NCBI RefSeq assembly: GCF_000330505.1
Contig: NW_004191832.1
Location: 187,309-251,308, forward strand
Direction of reading: 5' to 3'
Source of the DNA: Entamoeba invadens IP1
Lineage: Eukaryota; Evosea; Mastigamoebida; Endamoebidae
DNA: 64,000 bases
In this document: piece by piece, positions 41,401 through 51,800 of the stretch
How positions within the stretch are numbered: position 1 is the stretch's first letter
Layout of the letters: every line of letters begins with the position of its first letter
Notes under the pieces: model-generated
The model's database searches: none
The model's input: the letters and a program-made list of their open reading frames with translations, nothing else
What the model was told of the DNA's origin: nothing
Position numbers and translations under genes: made by a program

Positions 41401-44400
41401 TCCACTCGTCACATCATTTTCAATCTTCTCATTTTCAGATTTTAGTTTTTCAATCTCCAAAATGCAATTTTTGTTTTTCTCTTCAATTTTTTGGTTTTCG
41501 TTTTTCTGCTTCGCCATCTCATTTTCTTTTTCCTCCAAAATTTCTTGAAGATTTTTCAAATTTTGAAGTGTTTTATTATTTTCATTATTTTGATTGAAAA
41601 TTTCATTTTTATTTTTCTCCAAAACTTCTTCAACAGTTTTCTTTTCTTCTTCAATTTTGCGTTTTTCTGTTTTTTCTTTTTCGAGTTCTTCTCGAGATTT
41701 TTTATGTTCTTCCTTTTCGATGTTGTAACTTTTTTCGATTTCATTAACTTTGTTTTTAAGAGATTCTTTTTCTGTTTCAAGTTTGTTGTTATACTCTTCA
41801 TTTTCCTTTTTGAGTTTTTCCAATTCCTCATTTTTATTCTTGAAAGTTTCAATCTCCATTTTTATCTCTTCAACAACAATATTTTTCTGCCCAATTTCAC
41901 TCTGAAGCTGCGTGATTTTGTCTTGGCTCTTTTTCTCTTTTTCGGTTAACTCGGTGATCGTTCCGTTCAGTGAGATGATTGTCTCATTCTCTCCATTTTC
42001 AATTGATTTTTGCATCTCAGTGAGTCTCTTTTGGTTTTCGGCAATTTGAATTGAGAGACGTTCGTTTTGTGATTTGGAATCGTTGAGTTCTGATGCAATT
42101 CTATTCTTCTCCTTCTCTATTCCATTCTTTGATGTGTTCAAATTTTCAAGTTCGTTATGTAACTTCTCAATCTCAGTTTTTGACAAGTTGAGATTTTCAG
42201 TAGTTGTGGAAAGAGAGGTGTTAAGAGTCTGGACTTCGTTGGTGAGCTCGGTGCATTTATCTTCAATTTTATTTTTTTCGTTTTTGAGAGATTCAAATTC
42301 GTTATTGAGTTCTTTTATTTTGTTCTCTGATAAACTTTTTTCCTCTTCAATTTTTTGAAGTTTTTCGGTTATTTTCTTATTTTCCGTTTGAGTTGTTTGT
42401 AAAATTTCTTCGACTTTTTGTTTTTCTGTTTTCAAATTCTTTAAACTATTTTCAATTTCGTTTTTGGCCGTTTCAATTTTTTCGTTTTCGCAACTCAGAC
42501 TGGAATTCTCTTTCTTCAAATTTTCATTTTCGTCTTTTGATCTTGAAATCTCTTTTTTGTTATTTTCAAGCTCTTTCATGAATTTTGTTTTTTCTTCTTT
42601 TTCGTCTGATATTTGTTTCTCCAATTTTTCATTTTCGTCCTTTTCGTTTTGGAGCGAAAGTTCTAGATTTTTGGCGTTTTCGTTTATTTTCAAATTTTCA
42701 GATGTCAACTCCTCAACTTTTCTTCCAACCTCTTTGAGATTTTGCTCAATCTTTAAATTTGTATTTTCAAGATCAATTTTTGACGTTTTCAATTTTTGAT
42801 TTTCATTTTTAAGATCAGAAAGGGTATTTTCCAGTTTTGTGTTCATGGTATTCAATTCGTCAAAGTCGGTTTTGAGTTTTGACATTTGGTTACTTTGAGA
42901 AGAGTTTTGTTGATTCAATTGATCAATAGTTTCTTTACTAGAAATCAAACCATTTTCCATTTCTTTGACTTTTTCTGTCATTTTATTCAAATCTTCGTTT
43001 GTCTGATCTTTTAATTTTTGCAATTCATTAATTTTGTCATTTTGCGTTTGAATTTCATTTTCAAGTTTTGTGTTTCTATTTTTCTCGTTCTGGATTTTTT
43101 CGTTGAGTTTTGAAGACAAATCACTTCCGTTTGACAAATCTTTTAATAACATTTCTTTTTCTTCTTTTATTTTGTTTAATTCTGTTTCAACCATTTCTTT
43201 GTTATTTTTTTCTGTCTTAACTTCCATTTGAAGTTCACTAATTATTTTCTCGTTGTTAGTAATTAAAGAATTCTTCTCTGACAACGTTTCTTTTATTTGA
43301 ACATTCGTTTGATTCAACTCTTCTAATTCTCTCTTTTGTTCTTTAATATCACCTTCAAGTTGTTTGTTGTTATTTTCCAAATTCTGTTTCAGTGTTGTTA
43401 ATTCGATGTTTTGTTTCTCCAAATCTTCTTTACACCTTGTAAGTAAATTAAACTCTTCGCTCATTTTATCATATTTTTCATTATGTTCAGAAATTTGATT
43501 CAACAAATTCTGCTTTTCTGTTTGAAGTGAATTAATTTGAGTTTCACAAGACGCTTTTTGTTGTGTCAATTCATTGAGTTCATTTAGAGTTGTGTTCAGT
43601 CGTTGAGAAATTTCGTTGTTTTGTTCTTCCAATTTTCGACTTTGTTCTTTTTGTTTTTCAATTTCTTCGTTCAACTTTTTTGAAGAGTCGCTTCCATTCG
43701 ATAAATCACTCAACAACTTCTCTTTTTCATTTTCCATCGTTTTGATTTGTTCTTCCAAATGACTTTTCTGTTCTTTTGTTGTATTCAATTCATTTAAAAC
43801 GTTTTCTTTTTCTTTTTTAAGTTGTTCATTTTCATTGTTAAACTCTTGGACTGTCTTTTCAGTTGTCATTAACAGTGCAACCTTCTCAGCCATTGTCGTT
43901 TCAACACTCTTCTTCTCACTTTCAATTTGCTCTTTAACTTTTTTCAACTCATTGATTTCATTTTGAAGTTCATCAACTTGTTTACTTTTGTCGTTTAAAG
44001 TGTTTTCAAGTTTCATTGTGTTTTGTTCCAAATTCTCTTTTTGTGTTGTCAAATCGTTTCTTTGGTTTTCGATATCTTCAAGAGACTTTTTGAGTGTTTC
44101 TATTTCACCACTCAACCTCGTAACGTTATCTTTTTGTGTAACAATTTCAGTGTTAAGGTTTTCTTTTTCTGCTTGCAAAGCCACAATTTGCGTTTCACAC
44201 GATATTTTCTGCTTGCTAATTTCTTCAATTTGCGTTTGTTGGGTTTGAATTGATTGATCTTTTTCTTTGTTTTGTTCTTCCAGTTTTCTGTTGTTCTCTT
44301 TCTCTTTGTTCAGCTCATCATTAAGTTGTGATGCCGAATCACTTCCATTTGCCAAATCACCTAGTAACTTCTCTTTCTCACTTCTGACCATTTGAAGTTG

Positions 44401-46302
44401 TTCATCAACGCTATTCTTCGCTTCTTTAAGTCTCTCCAATTCTCCTATTGTGTTTACATTTGACTTCTTTTGGTTTTCCAATTCCTCTTTAATCGTCTTG
44501 AGTTCATTCGTTACATTTTCTTTCTCTCCTTTTAGTGCATTGAGTTCACTTAAAATTTTGCATTTCTCTTCTTTTGTATTGTTTAACTCTTCATTCAATG
44601 ACTTATTTTCATTGGTTAAGTTTTCTCTTTCACTCTTTTCTTTGTTCAGTGCATCTTGAAGTTCTTTTTGTGCATTTTCAATGTTTGCAAATTGTAAAAT
44701 CTTTTCAGCAAGTGTTGCTTCGTTTTGTTGTTTGGTAGATTTCAAATCATCGTTCTCCTTTTTGATATTTTCCATTTCATTGTTTTGTTGCTCAACATGT
44801 TTCTCCAGTGAAGCGACTTTTTCATCCAGCTGTTGTTTATTTGTTGTCAACTCATTATTTTGTTTTTCCAAATTTTCTCTTTCGCTTTTGACTCTCACAA
44901 GTTCTTCCACAACTTTTGTGTTGTTCTCTTTTTCTTGGGAAATGGTCTCTTGAAGATTCTTAATTTCAGTTTCACAACCAACCTTTTGTTGTTGCGTTTC
45001 TTCCAATTTTTGAATTGTTAATTTTAATTCTTCATTCGTTTTGTTATTAATTTCCTTCTGAGATTCAATTTCTTGATTCAACTTTGTTGATAGATCACTC
45101 CCACTTGATATATCATTCAGAAGTTTTTCCTTCTCTGTTATAGCAGTATCTAATTGCTTTTTTAATGTCTCGTTTTGCTCATTGAGTGCAGTGAGTTGAG
45201 ATTGAATAGTGTTATAATTTGTTTTGAGTTCGTTGTAAATCTTTTCGTTTGTTTCAAGTTGTGTAATTTTCTGTGTGAGTGTTGTTTCAACATTTAGTTT
45301 TGCTGTAGTTAATTCACTAATACTTTCTCGTTGTGCTTTATTTTCTTCTTTCAGTTTTTTATTGTTTTCTTTCTCTTTGTCAATCTCATCTTTCATTCGA
45401 CTTGTCATTTCATCTCCATTCGCCATATCATTCATTAACTTCTCTTTCTCTCCTTTCATTCCTTCAAATTCATTTTCAATTCTCTCCTTTTCTTCTTTCA
45501 TTTTCTTCAATTCGTTTTCTATCTTCTCGTTCTCGCTTTTATTTTGTTCTTTCAGTTTTTCAATTTCGCACTCTTTTTCTTTTTCTGTTGTTTCCTTTTC
45601 AGTTTGGAGTGTTGTGTATTTCGCATTGAGTTCCTCCACTGTTTTTGTCAATTCCAACTCTGCCTGAATTTTCGCATTGAGTTGTTCTTCTTGTGTATCA
45701 CATTTTTTCTGCGTTTCCTCGAGTTTTTCCTTCAATGTTTTTAGTTCGTTATTAGTTTCCAATTCATTCACATTTGGACCTTGTGACGTGTATGTCGTTG
45801 GTTTCTCTTCTTCTTTTTTGAGTGTTTCCAACAGTTGTGAATGTTCCTTTTTTGGTCCGTTTGTTTGTTGTCTTCGTCCTAAAAAGCTCATTCTTTTCAC
45901 TGGTTTTCCTTCTTCTTTCAGTTCTTCATTTTGTTTTGGTTCTTCTTCTTTGCTATTTGTTTCAGCATTTTGTAAAGGCGTTTCAGATGTTTGACTTGGA
46001 GTCTTTGTGTGTTTCTGTCCTAAGAAGTTTTTCCGTTCGGTGTCTTTAGTGACTTTTGGCGCACCAGTATTACTCCCAAATCCACGTTTCTCCGGCGAAC
46101 CAACTTTGGGCGGTTCTTCTTGTTTGACCTTTTCGCCAAACGTCGCCTTTCTGTTTGTCGCTAAAAATGTCGAACTTCTTGCATGTCCCACTACAGGTTG
46201 TTCCTCAACAGGGTGTTCCGGTTCAATCGGAACACCACCAATTTGTTCCGAAGGCTTTTCAGTCTTTTTTCGAGAACCAAGCTGAATCTTTGGTCTGCTC
46301 AT
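38434..46302 (-). CDS. Giant coiled-coil protein (2622 residues) with repeated modules
   Basis: An N-terminal region of about 150 residues is Pro/Lys-rich, with three near-repeats of a short motif (SSTFLATNRKATFGEK / RKNFLGQKHTK / RMSFLGRRQQT). Almost all the rest to ~2530 is Lys/Glu/Gln/Asn coiled coil. A short break (EKLLxDLxNGSDxSxxLNEE) recurs about ten times at irregular spacing and marks repeat modules. A ~108-residue stretch occurs twice, identical at DNA level. The C-terminal ~80 residues are globular (LFFDALWVPLKMEIL...CCKQTTFNNYRNWMMRF). There is no signal peptide or membrane helix. The layout suits a golgin-like tether or a cytoskeletal/centrosomal rod. No specific orthologue is recognised, and similarity to myosin tails is compositional. 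Confidence 0.85.
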   Translation of the reverse strand: MSRPKIQLGSRKKTEKPSEQIGGVPIEPEHPVEEQPVVGHARSSTFLATNRKATFGEKVKQEEPPKVGSPEKRGFGSNTGAPKVTKDTERKNFLGQKHTKTPSQTSETPLQNAETNSKEEEPKQNEELKEEGKPVKRMSFLGRRQQTNGPKKEHSQLLETLKKEEEKPTTYTSQGPNVNELETNNELKTLKEKLEETQKKCDTQEEQLNAKIQAELELTKTVEELNAKYTTLQTEKETTEKEKECEIEKLKEQNKSENEKIENELKKMKEEKERIENEFEGMKGEKEKLMNDMANGDEMTSRMKDEIDKEKENNKKLKEENKAQRESISELTTAKLNVETTLTQKITQLETNEKIYNELKTNYNTIQSQLTALNEQNETLKKQLDTAITEKEKLLNDISSGSDLSTKLNQEIESQKEINNKTNEELKLTIQKLEETQQQKVGCETEIKNLQETISQEKENNTKVVEELVRVKSERENLEKQNNELTTNKQQLDEKVASLEKHVEQQNNEMENIKKENDDLKSTKQQNEATLAEKILQFANIENAQKELQDALNKEKSERENLTNENKSLNEELNNTKEEKCKILSELNALKGEKENVTNELKTIKEELENQKKSNVNTIGELERLKEAKNSVDEQLQMVRSEKEKLLGDLANGSDSASQLNDELNKEKENNRKLEEQNKEKDQSIQTQQTQIEEISKQKISCETQIVALQAEKENLNTEIVTQKDNVTRLSGEIETLKKSLEDIENQRNDLTTQKENLEQNTMKLENTLNDKSKQVDELQNEINELKKVKEQIESEKKSVETTMAEKVALLMTTEKTVQEFNNENEQLKKEKENVLNELNTTKEQKSHLEEQIKTMENEKEKLLSDLSNGSDSSKKLNEEIEKQKEQSRKLEEQNNEISQRLNTTLNELNELTQQKASCETQINSLQTEKQNLLNQISEHNEKYDKMSEEFNLLTRCKEDLEKQNIELTTLKQNLENNNKQLEGDIKEQKRELEELNQTNVQIKETLSEKNSLITNNEKIISELQMEVKTEKNNKEMVETELNKIKEEKEMLLKDLSNGSDLSSKLNEKIQNEKNRNTKLENEIQTQNDKINELQKLKDQTNEDLNKMTEKVKEMENGLISSKETIDQLNQQNSSQSNQMSKLKTDFDELNTMNTKLENTLSDLKNENQKLKTSKIDLENTNLKIEQNLKEVGRKVEELTSENLKINENAKNLELSLQNEKDENEKLEKQISDEKEEKTKFMKELENNKKEISRSKDENENLKKENSSLSCENEKIETAKNEIENSLKNLKTEKQKVEEILQTTQTENKKITEKLQKIEEEKSLSENKIKELNNEFESLKNEKNKIEDKCTELTNEVQTLNTSLSTTTENLNLSKTEIEKLHNELENLNTSKNGIEKEKNRIASELNDSKSQNERLSIQIAENQKRLTEMQKSIENGENETIISLNGTITELTEKEKKSQDKITQLQSEIGQKNIVVEEIKMEIETFKNKNEELEKLKKENEEYNNKLETEKESLKNKVNEIEKSYNIEKEEHKKSREELEKEKTEKRKIEEEKKTVEEVLEKNKNEIFNQNNENNKTLQNLKNLQEILEEKENEMAKQKNENQKIEEKNKNCILEIEKLKSENEKIENDVTSGKELVAKLSEDLEKIKKEKQRTESELITLKEQKEKSEENCVKTSEELKNTKDENVKIANEMSEVKMRLQRANEELENTKNEKEKLMKDLTSCGDVTQRLNEEIKKLTDEREEVKISLKNKIEEREEIEKRLNQLKEEKENDMKRLSEELGKEKEKRESAERENNTLKEENDKMNKDKENMMIELTKTRDEFEGMKGEKEKLMNDMANGDEMTSRMKDEIDKEKENNKKLKEENKAQRESISELTTAKLNVETTLTQKITQLETNEKIYNELKTNYNTIQSQLTALNEQNETLKKQLDSTEDKNNNITSELLTTKEELNKVNVEREKICNTLESIQQEKNKIEEQLNLVSSEKEKLLGDLAHGSDSSQRLNEELQTEKETNRRLAEEVLNAKQAVENVKNEIDKIRQEKSEIDLQRTETLSALEKTRNELSTSELEMTRLKEVLAESRTANEEHEREKEKLREEVDHLETNNKRLEEEQIAMKKELLNGSDGASRLTNEVEKLNNEKTEIEEVNKKLQEEMKEVRREKEMIGMQLEEAKNENEMIRKDGERSESRMNEMKKSLEEVQRENETMRNRIELDEGERKKLQEEVQHIRNEKEELLDERDDMEKDKETLNTTIEGLVGSNKRLEEEMKKMREENERKEKEIIEENNQVITENNELQDELEKLQQRITDMKNQHEATLKSVALDQNKVGEAKKQLEEKIKALEKENAELNQDLDDEEEELNAMQSELDKFKMERANIEKQAKDQKREVSSRLESTEMEKKSLEDKLSEVEKELSRVNSTKNKLEKDKSALEQNLDNMVNKMSNMVDKDVLGKLTRQLEEEKMAKEKSVEEYEKRRRENEKDFEKLQQLYNALMNERAQMIEKTEHVERENEDLKTKVKDTQELGKVKWENGTLKTENETLKQQLLKENNFNLKSDDEIFVSIEYLFFDALWVPLKMEILEEEIEEDTQRRLNMSELRLFKACCKQTTFNNYRNWMMRFVNGEINV
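40513..40838. repeat. 326-bp exact repeat, unit B (inside giant coiled-coil gene)
   Basis: Base-for-base identical, as read, to 45148-45473 in the same gene and the same orientation and frame. The flanking sequences differ at once on both sides. Exact identity of a coding repeat implies recent duplication, gene conversion or a mis-assembly. Confidence 0.85.
45148..45473. repeat. 326-bp exact repeat, unit A (inside giant coiled-coil gene)
   Basis: Partner of 40513-40838. It encodes the segment from near EFEGMKGEKEKLMNDMANG to NEQNETLKKQLD in the N-terminal part of the protein. Confidence 0.85.
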
Positions 46303-46853
46303 TATCTTTCAAGTTGATAAGATCTTTCGTTCCAACCTTTTTCAATCTCATTTGGTAATATGATTGTGGGAAAAAAAATAACAAATTTGTTAATATCTAT
46401 TAGTATTAATGTTTTCTAATAAAAATAGTAAAATATGGTTTTATTTATTTCAGAAAGCATTTTCAGTTGTTTGGTAATTTTTCCTAAAATTATTCTTTTC
46501 AAGTTTTTTGAAGCGGTGTATTATTAGAAAAAGAAGACGAAAATATTTGATTGGTTTTAATTTTTATAATTACAAAGAAATAGAATAAGTAGCAATAATT
46601 CATGAAAACAATTCTAAATTCCAAAAAGTGTATCATTTTAAGATCTTTTATTAATTATAATTAATTAATATATTTATTATAATATTAACTTTAAATGTAC
46701 TAAAATAAGTCTATCTTTTTTAATTTAAAAAAGTTGTTAGGTTTTTAATGTTTTAAAGTTAAAAAAGTTAGTATTTATTATATAATAAATTTTTGTAGTT
46801 TTTTTATAATAACTTTTAATTGAAAAACAATAACAAGTTTTTTATTAAATAAA
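46303..46853. other. AT-rich spacer
   Basis: Upstream region of the giant coiled-coil gene. No gene is seen. Confidence 0.5.
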
Positions 46854-47387
46854 TTATGCTTGATATCTGTGTTCATTCAAAAAATCTCTCACATTTTTCG
46901 ATGTTGAAACGATGAGATTGTCCGAGTACCATAACACTCCAAAGAAGATTGAGTTAAGCCCGAAAAGCCAGAATCCCCCAAGAATACTTGCAAATGGCAT
47001 CGCAATAATTGACAGAACTAAACTCATTATTGTCATTTGTTTGAGATTGAGATATTTCAAATACTTTGAAAACTTTTCGTGCATAGTAACGCCATACAAA
47101 AACAAAAGCGCAGACATCACCTCAAGTAAACACACAACAAATGGATTTTTGATTGACAAAAAAAGTTTGTGGATGGACGACGAGCAAAAATCATCGCCAC
47201 CAATTCCGTTGACTAAAAATATTTTCAATGCGACAAAAAGTTTCATCGCAAATAAAATGAGAGAAAAGACCACAGAGGCAATTCGAAATTTATTTGATAT
47301 TTGTCGGTCGCTCTCTTCGATCTTCTCAATCTCATCCACTCCATTTTTTATATCTTCAAGTTGTCTTCTTCTCACTTCGTTATCCAT
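46854..47387 (-). CDS. Four-helix membrane protein, unknown
   Basis: The protein has 177 residues. An N-terminal charged helix (~1-32, RRRQLEDIKNGVDEIEKIEES) precedes four hydrophobic segments at about 35-58, 80-100, 112-132 and 134-155. A loop with Cys and acidic residues (NGIGGDDFCSSS) lies between helices 1 and 2. There is no cleavable signal. I do not recognise the family; by topology it belongs in an internal or plasma membrane. Confidence 0.7.
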   Translation of the reverse strand: MDNEVRRRQLEDIKNGVDEIEKIEESDRQISNKFRIASVVFSLILFAMKLFVALKIFLVNGIGGDDFCSSSIHKLFLSIKNPFVVCLLEVMSALLFLYGVTMHEKFSKYLKYLNLKQMTIMSLVLSIIAMPFASILGGFWLFGLNSIFFGVLWYSDNLIVSTSKNVRDFLNEHRYQA

Positions 47388-47662
47388 TCACTTTTTTTTT
47401 AGTTAAAGTAATAGTTATTTATATCACTTTTTCTTTTTCAATTTTACTACTTAATAATTAATAATAAATTATAATTCCGATTATTGAATAATTTTATTTT
47501 AGTTAAATAAACCATACATTAATTATAGTTCAAAAACAGTAATTTGTTCGCATTGAACATAAAATGTGAATAAAACAAGACCAAATACAGAAAAGTCGTG
47601 AACGATTTATTAAAAAAAAAGAAACTATATACATTAATAAAATGAATTAAAACTATGGAAAG

Positions 47663-48259
47663 TTACGACAAGCTGACTAATATTGCTCTAGCCATTTCAG
47701 CGTCAGTCAAATCTTTAATATCGATTGAGTTATAAGTTTCTGGACTAATACTAGGATCTAATGCGATTCCAAAAGAATGAAATCTCCTAACAATTTTTTG
47801 GTTGACTTTTTCTAATTGATTTGTTATTCTATGTGAGATGATATTGACTTCTGCTTCGATATTGACTGGAGCGACAGTGATGTGTGTCTTCTCTTTACAT
47901 AGATCACAATACATTTCGAGCTTCTTCACATCAAAAGTGGGGTCTAACAATAAACATTGAGTGCAGATATATCGCTTCCCATGACAACAATTCAATGAAT
48001 TCATCCCTTGGCGGACTGTACCAAAACACACGATACAAGTCTTGTCACTTTCACTTAAGACGTCGTCTGTTTCATAGAGAGGGGCAAGTTTGTGTTGTTT
48101 TATTAAGTTCTCTACTTCTTTGTGAGTCACACATAATGGTAACTCGTAAGTTGGGGATAAAGTGTATTTGGACATGTTCAATTCGTTCACAAAATTCTCT
48201 CTGACCGGATCAGAAGTAAGTGCGTTCAAACCAAAAAGCCGGGACAAAAAGGAGAACAT
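47663..48259 (-). CDS. RING-like zinc-finger protein
   Basis: The protein has 198 residues. A cysteine cluster at about 72-125 reads C-x2-C-x12-C-C-H-x5-C-x2-C-x15-C-x2-C. This fits a RING or treble-clef finger with a longer than usual gap between the His and the next Cys (5 rather than 2-3). The N-terminus (MFSFLSRLFGLN) is amphipathic and could bind a membrane. The C-terminal ~65 residues are helical and end in an Ala-rich segment (TDAEMARAILVSLS) that resembles ubiquitin-interacting helices. An E3 ubiquitin ligase role is likely by family but unproven. Confidence 0.65.
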   Translation of the reverse strand: MFSFLSRLFGLNALTSDPVRENFVNELNMSKYTLSPTYELPLCVTHKEVENLIKQHKLAPLYETDDVLSESDKTCIVCFGTVRQGMNSLNCCHGKRYICTQCLLLDPTFDVKKLEMYCDLCKEKTHITVAPVNIEAEVNIISHRITNQLEKVNQKIVRRFHSFGIALDPSISPETYNSIDIKDLTDAEMARAILVSLS

Positions 48260-48857
48260 TGGTATACCTTTTAAGTTTTGATCAAAAGAGTTGAATGAGG
48301 TTTAGTTCGAATGGAAACTGGATAGAGGAGATATGACTGTACAAATGCATTTTATACTTTCTGTATTATTTCAATTAAATATTTTATAATTTTAATTAGT
48401 ATTTATAATAATTTATAATAAATGGTATTGTAAAGAAAAAATTGCCAAAAGTAAATAATTTGTAATTTTTTGTGTTTAAAAAAAACATTTTTGTTTTTTT
48501 TCAATGCAAAATAACACAATCAAATATCAAAAGTGAACAAAAACATATGATTTATATCTTTAAATGGTGGTTTTATTTATTATTAAATAATTATAATATA
48601 TAGTATAAATTTTTATTTACCATTCAAATATCATTTAAATTGAATCTAAGTATAATATAATTTATTTTTATAGTAAAATATAGTTTGTTTTATTTTAATA
48701 TTAATTATTATGAAATACATGTACATTTTTCTCGTTTTATGAAAAAACAATTATTAAAAAAATAATAAGTTTTTACCACAATAAAATAGAAAATGATTAT
48801 TAAAAATTAATTATAAATTATTAAATATCTTAAATAACTTGCATTTTTGCTTTCAAC
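48260..48857. other. AT-rich spacer
   Basis: Promoter side of the RING-like gene. It ends at the 7-bp repeat TTTCAAC (48851-48857) that flanks the large element. No gene is seen. Confidence 0.5.
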
Positions 48858-51800
48858 CAGGGTGTCCCAAAATAAGCTATTGAGCCCAAAACTGCAGAAT
48901 TTTATATGAAAAAACTTGTTTTTATTTTTTTAATGCAAACCGGCGGGAAAAAATACCCAAAGAAATTTTTTTTAATGAAAAAATAATATTTCCCGATTTG
49001 TTGCGGGCTTGTTTATTGAAAAAATATTTGTTAGAAAAAAAATGATGTAAATTCTCATAAAAAGTCAAAAAATACCATTTACAATCAATTTTACAAGATT
49101 GAAAACTTTTTTCATATTAAAATACATGAAATTAACGATTAAAACATCAATAAGATGTTTGTAAGATGGAACAAAGATGTTTATGTCATTGATGTAAAGA
49201 TGATAAAAAATATCTTTCATTTTATTTCAATTTGTTGTTACACATATAATGAAGTTGATGCATAAACGATGAATTGTGTTATAACACAGAGTAGAAATTG
49301 CACATATTTAACAAAAAAAAATAATTTTAAATACCAAATTTTGGATTTTACAACACTAAAGTTTTCAAAATAAAAATTCGTATTGAAACACAAAAGAGAA
49401 TAAATTGTCATAATTAATCAAATATAATTTTGTTCAATTTATCATAAAGTTGAATTAAATTTGTCGGTAATAATAAATTTTGTCATTAATAATGGATTCA
49501 TGTATATTTTTGGACAATTTTGTAAACAAATTTAATAAATGAATAATAATATAAACGTTTTGTATCGATATCATGATTATATTTATCAATTTATTTAACA
49601 ACTTGATTTTTTGTCAATAAGATATTTATATACAATTGAATAACAATCATTTTAAATTATGTATTACATTTTATACACTAATAATCATTTTTTACAACAC
49701 CAAATTCAAATGGTAAAAATTTAAAAGTTTTAAAGCAAAAATTTCAAAACAACTGTGATAATTTATGTTATTATACTTCTACGTTGTTTATGGGTTAATA
49801 AATATAAATTAATTAAACTTAAATATTTTTAGAAAACATGTAACGTCAAATTCAATCAAATTTTTTTACACATAGATTTCAAATTAAGTATATATGCATT
49901 TTTTGTATTGAAAAATACATAAAAAACATTTCAATTGATGTTATATCTTATTTTTTAGAAGTTGAGATAAAAAACAATGCTAATATTGTGATCAATGTTA
50001 TTTATAATAATTTTGAAACAACGATTTGAAATGAATGTTAAACTTAAAATTTCGTATTTAATTATCACATTTTGTAAAAAATATTAAATATTTAGGCAAA
50101 ATAATAAATGTATATTTATGTATCATATTTAATTTTAAAACAAACAAATAAAATAATATTAACAATTTGACACAGAACAACGTCCTTGTTTTTTAATTGA
50201 CATGTTATTACTAAAATATCAATTCAATTTTTGATGATTTCCCCTTATGCTTTTTTATTTTTATACACAAAATATAAACTTTTTAAAAACCAAATTGTTT
50301 GATAAACTAGAGTTTTCATGTTTTTTAGACCACTTGAATTTTGTTCAATGTTGTTAAAATATTGCATTATTAAAACTGTGTAACTAAACATATAAAACTT
50401 TTGAATAAATTGACAAAAAGTGTTGATGAATATTTGCGTTTAAATTATTAAAATATTACAAAATGAAATATTATAAGCAGAATTGTTACAATTGTTACTT
50501 TTACAATAATATTTTAGTAACACACAGAAAAAACTTTGCTACGTATTATACATTACTAATTAAATTGAATATATTATTATAAAAGAAATACAACTGTATT
50601 AAGAATAAGATAAATTAATTATTTACAATAAAACCTCTCATTAACAAATCACCCATTAAGAAGCCTCTCTTAAAGAAACATTTCAGCAAATCAAAACTAT
50701 AATAAAACTTATTGAGGGGAAAGGAAATAAATTATTTCATAACCATTATTGAAGGGTTTTATTTTCCCAGTTAATCTACTAATGAGAGGTTTTGGTGTAT
50801 TCTTTCTTTTTCAATTTTAAACAACTTTGTTTTTTTTAAAAAATTACATTAAACATTTAGTTTTTTATTTTAATATCCTTTTTCAACTTTTTTCTTTTAA
50901 ACAAGTTTTTATTTTTCCTTTTCAATTTAAAAAGTACAAAAAGAATAAAAAAGAAACATATTATATATATAACCATTCAATTGATCTATTAAAAACACTT
51001 GGTTTATAAACACTTAAATGTTTAATATGTTTGAATTTGAAACAACAAAGAATATAAATTATAAATGTGTTTTTATTTTTGTTCAAAATTAGTTTTTAAT
51101 ATAATTATAATTTGAATAAATTCCAATTTGGCTTCATTAAAACACTTTAAATGATAATGAAAATGTTGAAAATAGCTAATAATTCATTAATAATTGTCGT
51201 TTAAAGTATTTTTATAATCCATATTAATGTTGATATATTAAATTGTAAATTGTTGTTAGTGTATTTTATTAATAAAAATGTCAAACAAATAAAAATAATA
51301 CATTTGTTATTACATGGAGACATATTTTTTTATTTAACCAAATGTAAAATATTATTTGAAAAATTTTTTGAATGAAAAACAAATATATGTATTTATTTTT
51401 TTATCTGTTATGTGATCTAAAGTCAAACAACAATAAGAATTTAATATTTTGATTATAAAAAAGTTTTCACATAAAGTTAATTTTTGAATTGAAAAAACAA
51501 AAATAATTAAGTTGATTGAATAATGTATTTCAAATTAAAACAAAACAATAATGTGACATTTTCAGAAAATATAAAAGATATTCGTATATTATAATAATTA
51601 TCATTAAATTATTGTTAACATAAAATGATCATACACTCAGTTTTGAATTATTTAAGTTGTGGTTGTTATTCTTTTTAAAAACTTAGTTTGTAATTTTCGT
51701 TTAAAGGGGGTTAAAACAAAATTCTTAAATGTATCACAAATTTTTGGTTTCTATATTTGAAGAGATAAAAACGTGAAAGATGATAGTTATTGATCAATCA

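Noticed and set aside
38513..46285. Many plus-strand ORFs opposite the giant coiled-coil gene
   Set aside because: They are Ser/Phe/Leu-rich shadows of Lys/Glu coiled-coil codons on the other strand.
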